Positions 51,106 through 60,208 are shown, counted from the stretch's first letter. The stretch is DNA of 64,000 nucleotides from Hyphomonadaceae bacterium UBA7672 (GCA_002483135.1 DLHI01000002.1:141459-205458); one strand, 5' to 3'. A program made the numbers and translations. Notes: generated from the sequence alone by a model not told the origin.

Positions 51106-52551
51106 TCAGTTCGTTTCCGAAATGGCAACCAGTGTGGCGTCGAGCGCCCAGATTGCGGACTCGGTCTCCGACGGTCGCTCGTTGGCGTACGCCGAAAAGA
51201 CGAGCAGCTGGCCGCTCTTCGCAAGCATGAAGCCCGAGAGCGCGTTGGTTCCGCGCAGCGTGCCGGTCTTGGCGAAGATGCGGCCTTCCAGCGATGTGCC
51301 TGTGAAGCGTCGGCGCAGCGTGCCGTCAACGCCGCCGATGGGCAGGGTGTTGCGGAAGGCTTCGGCCCATGGCTGGCGTGTCGTCCACAGTAGCAGATCT
51401 GCGGTCGTGCGGGGCGTCACGCGGTTGTAGACCGACATGCCCGAGCCATCCGAGAGATCCCAGCTCCACCGGGGGACGCCAACCTCGGCGAGCATCGCTT
51501 CCACGACCTTCAGCCCGGCCTGGCGCGAGCCATCGCCTTCGATCAGGCCCAGCCTGCGCAGCAGAAGCTCTGCGTGCAGGTTCTGGCTCTGCTTCATCAG
51601 GAAGGTGACGTTCTCAATGAGCGGCGGGGGGACAAGGCGGGCGATTTCGATGCCTGAGTTGGGCGCTTTGGGCGCCGGTATGTCGGGATGTTGGATCACC
51701 CTGTGTCTGTGTTCGATGTGGGCGTCCTGCGCCACTCCACGCTCGGCCAGCAGGAAGCTGAAACGCAGGCCGGCCGCATACGCAGGCTCATTCACCGCCA
51801 GCGGGCGCTCGATCTTGGCGGTGCCAACGCCGATCTTGCCGTAGATGCGTGCGCTGCCGAAGGGCGAGGCGCGCTCAAGGAAAAGGTCGTCGCCGGAGGT
51901 TTCTTCCTCCACGGTCCACACGTCATTCGTGATCGCCAGTATGCCGTCGCCATCAACGAAGGTGATCGTCGCGCGTTCGCCGGCCTTTGCTGCCGGCGTC
52001 ACAGCGATGCGGACTTCATTGCTGTTGACCGTGAGCGCGGACACAGGCGCACCGGAGCGCGTCGCGGTATCCTCGTGGCTCCATCCGGGCGGCCACAGCT
52101 CGTAAGGATAGAGCGAGCTGTCCACGATCACGTGGCCGAACGATGTGATCGCGCTGGACGCCACGGCGTCCGCGAGGTCAGACAGGCAGTTACGCATGCA
52201 GTCATCGGCGTCGATCAACGTCGGATCGCCAGCGCCGACCAGAATGAGGTTGGGAAGTCCAGGCTCATCGGGAACCATCCGCACCGACGTTCCCATGCGC
52301 GGATCGGGTTGCGTCATATCCCCCAGCCGGTGAAACGCCGCCGCTGCGGTGAACAGCTTGGTGTTGGACGCAGGCAGGAAGCGTTCGTCGGCGTTGATGG
52401 AGACCAGCTCGCGGCCGTCCAACGTCAGCACGATCAGGCCAAAGCGCGTGCCTTCTAGGCCCGGCTGTTCAAGGCGTTCCCGCGCGCGGTCGCTGAGCGA
52501 GGCGCAGGCGGTGAGGAGCAGGGCGGCAAGGGCTGATAGAACGAGTCTCAT
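51106..52551 (-). CDS. dacB: D-alanyl-D-alanine carboxypeptidase/endopeptidase, PBP4 type (S13)
   Basis: Removes terminal D-Ala or cuts cross-links in peptidoglycan. The 481-residue protein has a lipoprotein signal (MRLVLSALAALLLTAC), the catalytic S-x-x-K in PASNTKLFT, the S-x-N in LMKQSQNLHAELLLRR, and KTGT in FAKTGTLRGTNALSG. Length and a middle insertion domain fit class C PBP4 (DacB). It is in the same direction as the transglycosylase gene. Confidence 0.92.
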   Translation of the reverse strand: MRLVLSALAALLLTACASLSDRARERLEQPGLEGTRFGLIVLTLDGRELVSINADERFLPASNTKLFTAAAAFHRLGDMTQPDPRMGTSVRMVPDEPGLPNLILVGAGDPTLIDADDCMRNCLSDLADAVASSAITSFGHVIVDSSLYPYELWPPGWSHEDTATRSGAPVSALTVNSNEVRIAVTPAAKAGERATITFVDGDGILAITNDVWTVEEETSGDDLFLERASPFGSARIYGKIGVGTAKIERPLAVNEPAYAAGLRFSFLLAERGVAQDAHIEHRHRVIQHPDIPAPKAPNSGIEIARLVPPPLIENVTFLMKQSQNLHAELLLRRLGLIEGDGSRQAGLKVVEAMLAEVGVPRWSWDLSDGSGMSVYNRVTPRTTADLLLWTTRQPWAEAFRNTLPIGGVDGTLRRRFTGTSLEGRIFAKTGTLRGTNALSGFMLAKSGQLLVFSAYANERPSETESAIWALDATLVAISETN

Positions 52552-52642
52552 GTGTGCGACCCTAACTATCCCTTACCAAACGGAAAGACGGTTCGTGCGA
52601 CACGGACATGACGATGTCATCTGGAAGGGATAGCGTGCGGGC

Positions 52643-54733
52643 ATGACACAGATTGATCGCCGCAGACTTCTGGCCCTTGGCGCAGCCGCGATGGCGCTTC
52701 CCGCATCCATCCAGAAGGCGTGGGCGATACAGGCGAAGTCGACCACCGGCACGATCAACGATGTGAAGCACATCGTCGTGCTGATGCAGGAGAACCGCTC
52801 GTTCGATCACTATTTCGGCGCGATGAGCGGCGTACGCGGATTTGGCGACCGTTTCCCCGTTCCGTTGCCCGGCGGGCGCACGGTCTGGGCGCAGGGGCAT
52901 ACAAAGACGGCGCCGCCGGTGATTGCGCCGTTCCCGCTGAACACGACGCAGACATTTGCCCACATGCGTGTGGAAGGCACCCCGCACAGCTGGGCGGATG
53001 CGCAGTATGCATGGGACCAGGGCCGGATGGCCAACTGGCCCGACCACAAGCAGCCGCATGCGATGGGCTACTACCTGGAAGCGGACATTCCCTTCCAGTG
53101 GGCGCTCGCCGACGCCTTCACCATCTGCGATGCATATCACTGCTCGTTCCAGGGCGGCACCAATACCAACCGGCTGTTCCAGTGGACGGGCACGAATGAC
53201 GGCGAGGGCACGCGCGGCGGCCCATCCATTTCCAACTCGCACGATATGCTGCCCGAGAAGCAGCCGCAGGCGAAAGTACCCTACACGTGGACGACCTATC
53301 CCGAGCGGCTGGAAGAGGCCGGAATCAGCTGGAAGATCTACGAGGATATGGCCGACAATTTCGGCGACAATCCGCTGGTGGGCTTCCAGGCTTTCCGCGA
53401 CAGCCTTGTGGGTAAGGGTAATCCGGCGCTGGCCGCCAAAGGGTTATCGACGCAGCATCTCGACGTGCTGCTGGCAGATGTGATGGCGGGGACGTTGCCG
53501 TCCGTCTCGTGGGTGATTTCGCCGGCGAAGGACTCAGAACACCCCGGCCCGTCGAGTCCTGCGCAGGGCGCGGACTATATCGCCCGCGTGCTTGATGCAC
53601 TCACGGCAAATCCGGATGTGTGGGCGAGCACTGTACTGCTGGTGAACTATGACGAGAATGACGGCTTCTTCGATCACCTGCCGCCGCCCGCGCCGCCGTC
53701 ACTCGACAAGGACGGCAAGCCGCTGGGCGCTTCCAACGTCGACACGGCGGGCGAGTATCACACCGTGCGCGCCGACAGCGAGAAGACGTCGGAGCGCGAC
53801 GACCTGATGGGCCGGCCCTACGGGCTCGGGCCGCGTGTGCCGATGTATGTGATCTCGCCTTTCTCGCGCGGCGGGTTCGTGAACTCCGAAGTGTTCGACC
53901 ACACATCCGTCATCCGCTTCATGGAGAAGCGGTTCGGCGTGATGGAGCCGAACATCTCGGCATGGCGACGTTCGGTGTGCGGCGATCTAACCAGCTGCTT
54001 CGATTTCAAGACGCCGAATGCGGAGCTTGCGGCGCTGCCGTCCACGCCTGGGGCGGCGGCGAAGGCCGCGGCCTTGCCCGGGCGCACCAAGCCGCCGACG
54101 CCGGGCAACGTTGTCGCGCCCGTGCAGGCGAGCGGGGTAAGGCGAGCGCGGCCGCTGCCCTACCGCTTCCGTGTTCAGGACGTCGGCAATGGCCGGCTGA
54201 CACTGTCCATGGTCAACACCGGCGAGGTGGGCGTCGTTCTGCACGCCTACGATCATCTTCGCCTTGACGAGCCGTCGCGCCGCTACACGATCGGCGGCGG
54301 AGCCCAGCTCTTCGCCGAATGGCCGCGGGGCGATTACGACGTCAGCGTGTTCGGCCCCAACGGCTTCTACCGACGCTTCAAGGGATCAGCGGGAAGCTCG
54401 TTCCGCTTCAACGCAAGCTTTGAGCCAGCAACGCGGTCGATCCAGCTAAATCTCATCAACAGAAGCGACAAGCCCGAGCGCTTCACAATTGCTTCCGAAA
54501 ACTATGAAGGCCTACTTGCCGCCCGCGCGGTCGATGTTGGCCCGGGCGGCGTTCAGCCTGCGCACGAGCATCCCGTATGGGATCTTACCCACACCCAAGG
54601 CTGGTACGATTTCACAGTAACCTGCTCTTCCGACCCAGTCTGGCTCGCGCGCGTCGCCGGGCATGTTGAAACCGGCGATCCAAGCGTCAGCGATCCCGCC
54701 ATGGGCGGCCCGGCGATCATGCGCTGGACCTAG
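52643..54733 (+). CDS. plcC: Phosphocholine-specific phospholipase C, Tat-exported
   Basis: A 696-residue exported phosphoesterase. It has a twin-arginine signal (DRRRLLALGAAAMALPASIQKAWA), the catalytic start VKHIVVLMQENRSFDHYFGAM with the conserved Asn/His, FQGGTNTNRLFQWTG, a NYDENDGFFDHLPPP metal-site segment and two C-terminal DUF756 domains (about residues 490-690). Family members hydrolyse phosphatidylcholine or sphingomyelin. A role in phosphate or choline scavenging is likely. It is divergent from dacB. Confidence 0.92.
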   Translation: MTQIDRRRLLALGAAAMALPASIQKAWAIQAKSTTGTINDVKHIVVLMQENRSFDHYFGAMSGVRGFGDRFPVPLPGGRTVWAQGHTKTAPPVIAPFPLNTTQTFAHMRVEGTPHSWADAQYAWDQGRMANWPDHKQPHAMGYYLEADIPFQWALADAFTICDAYHCSFQGGTNTNRLFQWTGTNDGEGTRGGPSISNSHDMLPEKQPQAKVPYTWTTYPERLEEAGISWKIYEDMADNFGDNPLVGFQAFRDSLVGKGNPALAAKGLSTQHLDVLLADVMAGTLPSVSWVISPAKDSEHPGPSSPAQGADYIARVLDALTANPDVWASTVLLVNYDENDGFFDHLPPPAPPSLDKDGKPLGASNVDTAGEYHTVRADSEKTSERDDLMGRPYGLGPRVPMYVISPFSRGGFVNSEVFDHTSVIRFMEKRFGVMEPNISAWRRSVCGDLTSCFDFKTPNAELAALPSTPGAAAKAAALPGRTKPPTPGNVVAPVQASGVRRARPLPYRFRVQDVGNGRLTLSMVNTGEVGVVLHAYDHLRLDEPSRRYTIGGGAQLFAEWPRGDYDVSVFGPNGFYRRFKGSAGSSFRFNASFEPATRSIQLNLINRSDKPERFTIASENYEGLLAARAVDVGPGGVQPAHEHPVWDLTHTQGWYDFTVTCSSDPVWLARVAGHVETGDPSVSDPAMGGPAIMRWT

Positions 54734-54750
54734 CGGCAGAGCACAAAAGA

Positions 54751-54783
54751 AAGCGGCGTCAGGTTCCCCCCGGCGCCGCCTTT
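54751..54783. terminator. Bidirectional hairpin terminator between plcC and glnA
   Basis: GCGGCG (54753-54758) pairs with CGCCGC (54774-54779) over a 15-base loop. On the minus strand the stem is followed by TTTCTTTT, so it should end glnA transcription well. On the plus strand only TTT follows. The stem is short (6 bp plus an imperfect A/T extension). Confidence 0.6.
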
Positions 54784-54817
54784 GCCCCCCGGCAAGTTCT
54801 ACTGAACGCTCTCGCGC

Positions 54818-56221
54818 CTAGTACTTGTAGTACATGTCGAATTCGACCGGGTGCGGATGGGTTTCCATGCGCATCACGTCTTCCATCTTGAGGTCGATGT
54901 AGGCGTCGATGAAGTCGTCATCCATCACGCCGCCGGCCTTGAGGAAGTCGCGGTCGCTGTCGAGGCTCTCGAGCGCTTCACGCAGCGAGCCGCAAACAGT
55001 CGGGATGTTTTTCAGCTCTTCCGGCGGCAGGGCGTAGAGGTCCTTGTCCATGGCGGGACCGGGGTCGATCTTCTTCGCGATGCCGTCGAGGCCGGCCATC
55101 ATGAGGGCCGTGAAGGTGAGGTATGGGTTCGACGCGGGGTCAGGGAAGCGGACCTCGATGCGCTTGCCCTTCGGCGACGGGGTCCACGGAATACGGACCG
55201 AGGCCGAGCGGTTGCGGGCCGAGTAGGCCAGCAGCACGGGGGCTTCGTAGCCAGGCACCAGACGCTTGTAGGAGTTGGTTGTAGCGTTCGACAGCGCGTT
55301 GATCGCCTTCGCGTGCTTGATGATGCCGCCGATATAGTAGAGGCAGGTCTGCGAGAGATCGGCGTACTTGTCGCCGGCGAACAGCGGGTTGCCGTCTTTC
55401 CAGATCGACTGGTGCACGTGCATGCCCGAGCCGTTGTCCTTGAAGTAGGGCTTCGGCATGAACGTGGCCGTCTTGCCGTACGAGTGCGCGACGTTGTGCA
55501 CGATGTATTTGTAGAGCTGCATGTTGTCGGCCATCTGGACCAACGTGTTGAACTTCATGCCAAGCTCGTGCTGCGCGGGGGCGACCTCGTGGTGGTGCTT
55601 CTCCGGCTGCAGGCCGAGTTCGGCCATCAGCGTCAGCATTTCCGAGCGCATGTCCTGCAGCGAGTCGACCGGGGGCACGGGGAAGTAGCCGCCCTTGGGA
55701 CCCGGACGGTGGCCCATATTGCCGCCTTCATACTGGCGGCCCGTGTTGTAGGGGAGTTCCGGATCGTCGAACGAGTAGCCGGTGTTGTTCGGGTCGGTGT
55801 TCCAGCGAACATCCGAGAACACGAAGAACTCGGCTTCCGGGCCGAAGAAGGCGGTGTCGCCCACGCCCGACGACTTCAGGTACATCTCGGCCTTCTTGGC
55901 CGTCATGCGGGGGTCGCGGTTGTAGGGGGTGTTGTCGTTCGGGTTGAGGATGTCGCACATGATGGCGAGCGTCGTGTTCTGGAAGAACGGATCGATGCGC
56001 GCCGACGACGGATCCGGCATCAGCAGCATGTCGGACTCGTTGATGGCCTTCCAGCCGGCGATCGAGGAGCCGTCGAACATCGTGCCGTCTTCGAACAGCG
56101 ACTTGTCCACCATCGAGAGGTCGAAGGTGACGTGCTGCATCTTCCCGCGCATGTCGGTGAAGCGCAGGTCGACGTACTGGACGTCCTTTTCCTTGATGGT
56201 CTTGAAGATTGAGTCAGACAC
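54818..56221 (-). CDS. glnA: Glutamine synthetase type I (GlnA)
   Basis: Joins ammonia and glutamate to glutamine. The 467-residue protein has the family start VSDSIFKTIKEKDVQYVDLRFTDMRGK, the DGSSIAGWK motif, the ATP/metal region KHHHEVAPAQHELGMKF, MPKPYFKDNGSGMHVHQSIW and the adenylylation Tyr in MDKDLYALPPEEL. So it is the GSI-beta kind controlled by GlnE. The start is GTG at 56221 with GGAGAG in front; a longer reading from 56281 is rejected. It follows glnB by 84 bases. Confidence 0.97.
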   Translation of the reverse strand: MSDSIFKTIKEKDVQYVDLRFTDMRGKMQHVTFDLSMVDKSLFEDGTMFDGSSIAGWKAINESDMLLMPDPSSARIDPFFQNTTLAIMCDILNPNDNTPYNRDPRMTAKKAEMYLKSSGVGDTAFFGPEAEFFVFSDVRWNTDPNNTGYSFDDPELPYNTGRQYEGGNMGHRPGPKGGYFPVPPVDSLQDMRSEMLTLMAELGLQPEKHHHEVAPAQHELGMKFNTLVQMADNMQLYKYIVHNVAHSYGKTATFMPKPYFKDNGSGMHVHQSIWKDGNPLFAGDKYADLSQTCLYYIGGIIKHAKAINALSNATTNSYKRLVPGYEAPVLLAYSARNRSASVRIPWTPSPKGKRIEVRFPDPASNPYLTFTALMMAGLDGIAKKIDPGPAMDKDLYALPPEELKNIPTVCGSLREALESLDSDRDFLKAGGVMDDDFIDAYIDLKMEDVMRMETHPHPVEFDMYYKY

Positions 56222-56305
56222 CTGGTCTCTCCGTTTCACCCCGACCCCCACCTGGCGAGCCCAGGTGGAGAGGCCGATCAATTGAACCTGTAGAACACTC
56301 TAACG

Positions 56306-56644
56306 TCAGATCGCCTGGTCGCCCGTCTCGCCGGTGCGGATACGGATGACCTCGGTGATCTCGGATACGAAAATCTTGCCGTCCCCGATCTTGCCAGTGT
56401 GCGCAGCCTTCGTGATCGCGCTCAATGCGGCTTCTAGCTGCGCATCGGACACCACGACCTCGATCTTCAGCTTGGGCAGGAAGTCGACGATGTATTCGGC
56501 GCCGCGATACAACTCGGTGTGGCCGCGCTGGCGGCCGAATCCCTTCGCCTCGAGAACGGTCATGCCCTGCAGGCCGACCGCATGAAGCGCCTCTTTCACT
56601 TCATCGAGCTTGAAGGGCTTGATGATGGCCTCGATCTTCTTCAT
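56306..56644 (-). CDS. glnB: Nitrogen regulatory protein P-II (GlnB)
   Basis: Signal protein that senses 2-oxoglutarate and ATP/ADP and controls glutamine synthetase adenylylation. The 112-residue protein has the start MKKIEAIIKPFKLDEVKEAL and the T loop with the uridylylated Tyr51 in TELYRGAEYIVDF. It matches GlnB length exactly. AAGGA stands before the ATG at 56644. The glnB-glnA operon is standard in alphaproteobacteria. The 245-base divergent region upstream carries no clear sigma-54 promoter to my eye. Confidence 0.97.
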   Translation of the reverse strand: MKKIEAIIKPFKLDEVKEALHAVGLQGMTVLEAKGFGRQRGHTELYRGAEYIVDFLPKLKIEVVVSDAQLEAALSAITKAAHTGKIGDGKIFVSEITEVIRIRTGETGDQAI

Positions 56645-56889
56645 CGCGGGTCCTTCGGGAGTTCCTGTTGGGGCCGTTTCGGCCTGTTGGATCGCAGGGT
56701 TGCATGCACGATCAGGCCGGGGCGGAGTAGGGCGGCTGCCTGATATCCGTGCGGTGCGTGGACATACGCACAGAAATTGGGCGTCGGCGCCATATCTCTG
56801 GGCGCCGGGTTCCGGGGATATCCACAGAGGGGCCGTCGGGAATTTGTGGTAAGCTACGGAATTCACAACGGTCACGGGCGTTTTCGACG

Positions 56890-57429
56890 ATGATCTATCT
56901 GATCCGGCATGGCGAACCGGCGGGCGCTTATGGCGCCCATCCGAACCCGGGTTTGACGGAACTGGGCGTTCGTCAGGCGTTTGCGGCGGCCGAGGCGTTG
57001 GCAACGGCGGGGGCCCGGCGGGCGATCAGCTCTCCCCTTGCGCGCAGCCGCGAGACGGCGGCGCAGTTCGAGAAGCTGATGGAGACGCATGCGCGGATCG
57101 AAGCCGGGGTGGGCGAGATCATCACGCCGCCGGGGATCGAGGATCGCGCGGCCTGGCTGAAGGGTGTGATGGCCGGCGGGTGGAGCGCGACGGACGAGCG
57201 ACTGCAGGCGTGGCGCAGAAGCGTGCTGGCGGCGGTCGAGAGCCTGCCGGACGAGACGGCCGTGTTCAGTCACTTCATCGCGATCAACGCCATTGTGGGT
57301 TTGCTGACGGAGGACGATCGTGTCGTGGCGTTCAGACCTGGGCATGCGTCGATCACGAAGTTGACCCGTATTGGCGACAGGCTGCGTGTGACGCAACTGG
57401 GCGCTGAGGCGGCGAGCGTGGTTACGTGA
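56890..57429 (+). CDS. Histidine phosphatase family protein
   Basis: A 179-residue phosphoglycerate-mutase-like phosphatase. The RHG motif with the catalytic His is at MIYLIRHGEPAGAYG, followed by SSPLARSRETAAQF and the second His in VFSHFIAINAIVGLL. The fourth motif, GHASITKLTRI, is also present. It is divergent from glnB and is followed by the NAD(P)HX repair gene after one base, so the two are cotranscribed. Substrate unknown. Confidence 0.88.
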   Translation: MIYLIRHGEPAGAYGAHPNPGLTELGVRQAFAAAEALATAGARRAISSPLARSRETAAQFEKLMETHARIEAGVGEIITPPGIEDRAAWLKGVMAGGWSATDERLQAWRRSVLAAVESLPDETAVFSHFIAINAIVGLLTEDDRVVAFRPGHASITKLTRIGDRLRVTQLGAEAASVVT

Positions 57430-57430
57430 G

Positions 57431-58945
57431 ATGAACCTTGCCATCCTGACCTGCGAAGAGGTTCGCGCCGCCGAGCGAATGGCGGTTGAATCGGGCATCT
57501 CGCTGTGGGCGTTGATGCGCAAGGCGGGGCAGGCGTGTGCGGATGTTCTGCATGCGGAGTTTCCCGAAGGGCGTGTGATCGTTCTGGCGGGGCCGGGCAA
57601 CAATGGCGGCGATGCATATGTGGCTGCGCGGCGGCTGCGTGACCTCGGTCGCAATGTGTGGGTGTTCGATCTTGCGCCGCGAGCCGAGCGTTCGGGCGAG
57701 GGAATGAAGGCGCTGGCCGAATTGCCAGGGCCGCGCCAGCCGCTCGAGGATCTGCGGCTGCAGGCAGGAGACATCGTGCTCGATGGCCTGTTCGGCGCAG
57801 GCCTGTCGCGTCCGCTTGAGGGCGAGGCGGCGTGGGCCGTGGAGCAGGTCAACGCGGCTGGCGTGAAGGTGGTCGCGATCGATGTTCCTTCCGGCGTGAA
57901 CGGCGATGTGGGGGCTGTCGCAGGCCCCGCGATGCGCGCGGATGTGACCGTAACGTTCTGCTGCAAGAAGCCGGCGCATGTGCTGCACCCGGCGGCTGCT
58001 CTGTGTGGCGATGTCGTACCGGCGGAGATCGGGTTCGGGCAGTTCGTGGCCGAGATCGGCGGAGGCCGGCTGTGCGAGAACGGGCCGGGATTGTGGGCGC
58101 ATGCGCTCAACTGGCCGGGGGCGGGCGCCTACAAGCATCGGCGCGGCCAACTGGCCGTGGTCAGCGGCGGGATTGCGAACACGGGCGCAGCAAGGCTGGC
58201 GGCGCAGGCGGGGCTGCGCAGCGGGGCGGGGCTGGTGACGCTGTACTGCCCGCCGGGCGCATTGGCTGTTGCGGCGGCTTCGGTGACGGCGGTGATGGTG
58301 TCGAGTTTTGCGGACGCCGAGAGTCTCGAGACGCAGACCGATCGCGCGGGCGCTGTGGTGATCGGGCCGGCGGCAGGCGTTGGGCCGCAGACGCGGGCGA
58401 ATGTCGAGGCGCTGCTGCGCGCGGGCAGGCGGTGTGTGCTGGACGCGGACGCGATCAGCGTGTTCGGAGACGACGCCAAGTCGCTGGCCGTGCTGACAGT
58501 TGAAGGCGGCATGGTGCGGGAGAATGACGGGCTGCCCAAAGGCGCCTTCGTCGTGATGACGCCGCATGCAGGCGAATTCGAACGGCTGCGGCCAGGCCTT
58601 CTGGCGACGTCCCCCAGCCGCATCACGGCGGCGGTTAACACTGCGGCGATGACAGGGTGCGTGGTGCTGCTGAAGGGGCCGGATACGGTGATCGCCGCGC
58701 CCGATGGCCGTGCGGTTGTGAATGCGCATGCGACGCCTTTCCTTGCGACGGCGGGATCTGGCGATGTGCTGGCGGGGATCATCGGGGGGCTGATGGCGCA
58801 GGGGCTGGATGCGTTCGATGCGGCTTGCGCAGGGGCCTGGATGCATGGCGATGCCGGACTGCGGGCAGGGCCGGGAATGACGGCGGAAGATCTTGATGGC
58901 GCGCTGCGCGAGGCCATCCGGGCGCTTTACGCGGCGCGGCGATAG
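57431..58945 (+). CDS. nnr: Bifunctional NAD(P)HX epimerase/dehydratase
   Basis: Repairs damaged (hydrated) NADH and NADPH. The 504-residue protein fuses an N-terminal epimerase (AERMAVESGISLWALMRKAGQA, LAGPGNNGGDAYVAARRL, DGLFGAGLSRPL, VVAIDVPSGVNGD) with a C-terminal ATP/ADP-dependent dehydratase (KHRRGQLAVVSGG, MTPHAGEFERL, KGPDTVIAAPDG, TAGSGDVLAGIIGGLMAQG). Both active regions are complete. The gene lies one base after the histidine phosphatase stop. The fused form is common in bacteria (YjeF-type). Confidence 0.96.
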   Translation: MNLAILTCEEVRAAERMAVESGISLWALMRKAGQACADVLHAEFPEGRVIVLAGPGNNGGDAYVAARRLRDLGRNVWVFDLAPRAERSGEGMKALAELPGPRQPLEDLRLQAGDIVLDGLFGAGLSRPLEGEAAWAVEQVNAAGVKVVAIDVPSGVNGDVGAVAGPAMRADVTVTFCCKKPAHVLHPAAALCGDVVPAEIGFGQFVAEIGGGRLCENGPGLWAHALNWPGAGAYKHRRGQLAVVSGGIANTGAARLAAQAGLRSGAGLVTLYCPPGALAVAAASVTAVMVSSFADAESLETQTDRAGAVVIGPAAGVGPQTRANVEALLRAGRRCVLDADAISVFGDDAKSLAVLTVEGGMVRENDGLPKGAFVVMTPHAGEFERLRPGLLATSPSRITAAVNTAAMTGCVVLLKGPDTVIAAPDGRAVVNAHATPFLATAGSGDVLAGIIGGLMAQGLDAFDAACAGAWMHGDAGLRAGPGMTAEDLDGALREAIRALYAARR

Positions 58946-58960
58946 CGCGACACTCTGCGT

Positions 58961-59266
58961 ATGGCCGAACGCTATCGCACTTTTGCGGAGTTCTATCCGT
59001 TCTATCTCAGCGAGCATGTGAACGTCGTGAGCCGGCGGCTGCATGTGATCGGCACCACGCTGGTGGTGGCGAGCCTGATTGCGGCGGCGGTGCTGCTCGA
59101 CTGGCGATTTCTCGCGGCGGCGCCGGTGATCGGCTACGGCTTTGCCTGGGTGGGGCACTTCTTCTTCGAGAAGAACCGGCCGGCGACGTTCAAATATCCC
59201 GGCTTCAGCCTGATGGGCGATTTCCGGCTGTGGTGGGAGGTTGTGACCTTCCAGCGAAAGTTCTGA
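58961..59266 (+). CDS. DUF962 (Mpo1-like) membrane protein
   Basis: A 101-residue membrane protein. The motif AEFYPFYLSEHVNVVSRRLHVIGT, two hydrophobic helices and the motif GHFFFEKNRPATFKYPGFSLMGDFRLWWE match DUF962/Mpo1. The His residues (EH, LH, GH) probably bind a metal; the yeast relative is a fatty-acid dioxygenase in alpha oxidation. The end of the gene (including its stop) lies in an 18-base tandem duplication (59251-59286). Confidence 0.9.
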   Translation: MAERYRTFAEFYPFYLSEHVNVVSRRLHVIGTTLVVASLIAAAVLLDWRFLAAAPVIGYGFAWVGHFFFEKNRPATFKYPGFSLMGDFRLWWEVVTFQRKF

Positions 59267-59286
59267 GGCCAGCGCAAGTTCTGAGG
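59251..59286. repeat. 18-bp tandem duplication across the DUF962 stop codon
   Basis: The 18-base unit at 59251-59268 is repeated directly at 59269-59286 with one change (CCAGCGAAAG against CCAGCGCAAG). The first copy contains the final codons and TGA of the DUF962 gene; the second lies just before the tRNA-Leu 3' end. Confidence 0.75.
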
Positions 59287-59287
59287 C

Positions 59288-59370
59288 TGGTGCGGGTGGA
59301 GGGACTCGAACCCCCACGGTTGCCCGCTGGAACCTAAATCCAGTGCGTCTACCAATTCCGCCACACCCGC
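59288..59370 (-). tRNA. tRNA-Leu (UAG anticodon)
   Basis: On the minus strand the sequence runs from GCGGGTG at 59370 to an encoded CCA ending at 59288. The acceptor stem (GCGGGTG/CACCCGC) pairs perfectly; the anticodon stem CTGGA/TCCAG holds the loop TTTAGGT with anticodon TAG. The D arm AATTGGTAGACGCA and the T loop TTCGAGT are present, with a long variable arm as in class II leucine tRNAs. Length is 83 bases with CCA, slightly short for this class. Confidence 0.97.
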
Positions 59371-59599
59371 GCGCGCAGCGGGGTTCTGATAAGGCGGGTT
59401 TGGCCGGATGGGAAGCCTGCGGGCGGGTGATCGCTATCTCTCAGGTTTGCCCTGTGAGGTCGTGACTCTGAGAGAGGTTTCCATCGGGGTCGGGCTGGGC
59501 CTGTCTGGCTGCTTCCGGCGGTGATGGAGGGGTCGGGTCCGGGCGGCGTTGCGTTCTGCGCACGGGGTCTCGTTCTCGCAGGCGGGGCCTGCGAGTTGC

Positions 59600-60208
59600 T
59601 TACGGGTTTGCTCCTGCAATCGAGTGTGGGGGACCTTGCTTGTGACGCGATCCGGCCGCGTTGCGGCCAGCACCCTCCGTCATGCTTCGCATGCCACCTC
59701 CCCCAGCTTCGCTGGTGGAGGACAGTCCTCCCTCGCCGAAGGCGGGGGAGGTGGCGCGATGCGAAGCATCGTGACGTAGGGGGCCGCACGCAGTGCGGAT
59801 GCCGAGCGGATCGGCGTCGCGCAGGCGTTTGAGTTTCTGCGCGTGCGCTTGGGCGCGTTGTTCCATCGCCTGGCAGTCGTCGGCCAAGGCCGCGATGCGG
59901 GCGAGGAGATGGACCAGGTCTTTGGCGTGAGTGAGGTGTGGCGTTGCGCGGTCGCGCGGGACTTTGGGTCTCAGCTTCGCGATCTGATGGCCGCGCATCG
60001 CGATCCAGAGCCGCAGGCAATCTTCGGCGTCGAGGATGGCGCGTTCGAGCTGGAGGCGGAGGGCTGGGTCGATCAGCAGCTGGGCGAGCGTCGCCTGATC
60101 CTTCGAGACGTGGATCAGCTGCTTCACGCGATGGCGCATGGCCTCTGCGCCCTGGCGGATGGGGTCCGCCGGGAACAGACAGCGCAGGAGGGTCCAGAGC
60201 CAGGTCAT
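59600..60208 (-). CDS. Hypothetical helical protein with repeat-derived C-terminus
   Basis: A 202-residue reading frame. The first 130 residues (MTWLWTLLRCLFPADPIRQGAEAMRHRVKQLIHVSKDQATLAQLLIDPALRLQLERAIL and on) are strongly helical and look like a real protein, rich in Leu, Ala, Arg and Gln. From about residue 142 to 179 it is read from the palindromic repeat at 59673-59783, giving a Ser/Gly-rich segment. No Shine-Dalgarno sequence is clear. I recognise no family. The native stop may have been lost by the repeat insertion. Confidence 0.5.
   Translation of the reverse strand: MTWLWTLLRCLFPADPIRQGAEAMRHRVKQLIHVSKDQATLAQLLIDPALRLQLERAILDAEDCLRLWIAMRGHQIAKLRPKVPRDRATPHLTHAKDLVHLLARIAALADDCQAMEQRAQAHAQKLKRLRDADPLGIRTACGPLRHDASHRATSPAFGEGGLSSTSEAGGGGMRSMTEGAGRNAAGSRHKQGPPHSIAGANP
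59673..59783. repeat. Palindromic repeat element inside a reading frame
   Basis: A ~111-base element with imperfect inverted arms: 59673-59704 (starting CCCTCCGTCATGCTTCGCAT) pairs with 59744-59783 (ending with a GACGTAGGGGG). The centre contains a second small palindrome (CAGCTTCGCTG) and CTCGCCGAAGGCG. This style of repeat is known from several alphaproteobacterial genomes. Confidence 0.72.

Noticed and set aside
54851..56212. Plus-strand frame of about 450 codons opposite glnA
   Set aside because: Mirror of glutamine synthetase; repetitive Val/Arg/His composition only.
56645..56889. Sigma-54/NtrC promoter for glnB
   Set aside because: No TGGCAC-N5-TTGC match was found in the divergent region on either strand.
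57422..59317. Minus-strand reading frame of over 600 codons opposite the NAD(P)HX repair gene
   Set aside because: It is antisense to a complete, motif-bearing gene and to the DUF962 gene, and reads as His/Arg/Pro-rich sequence without domains.
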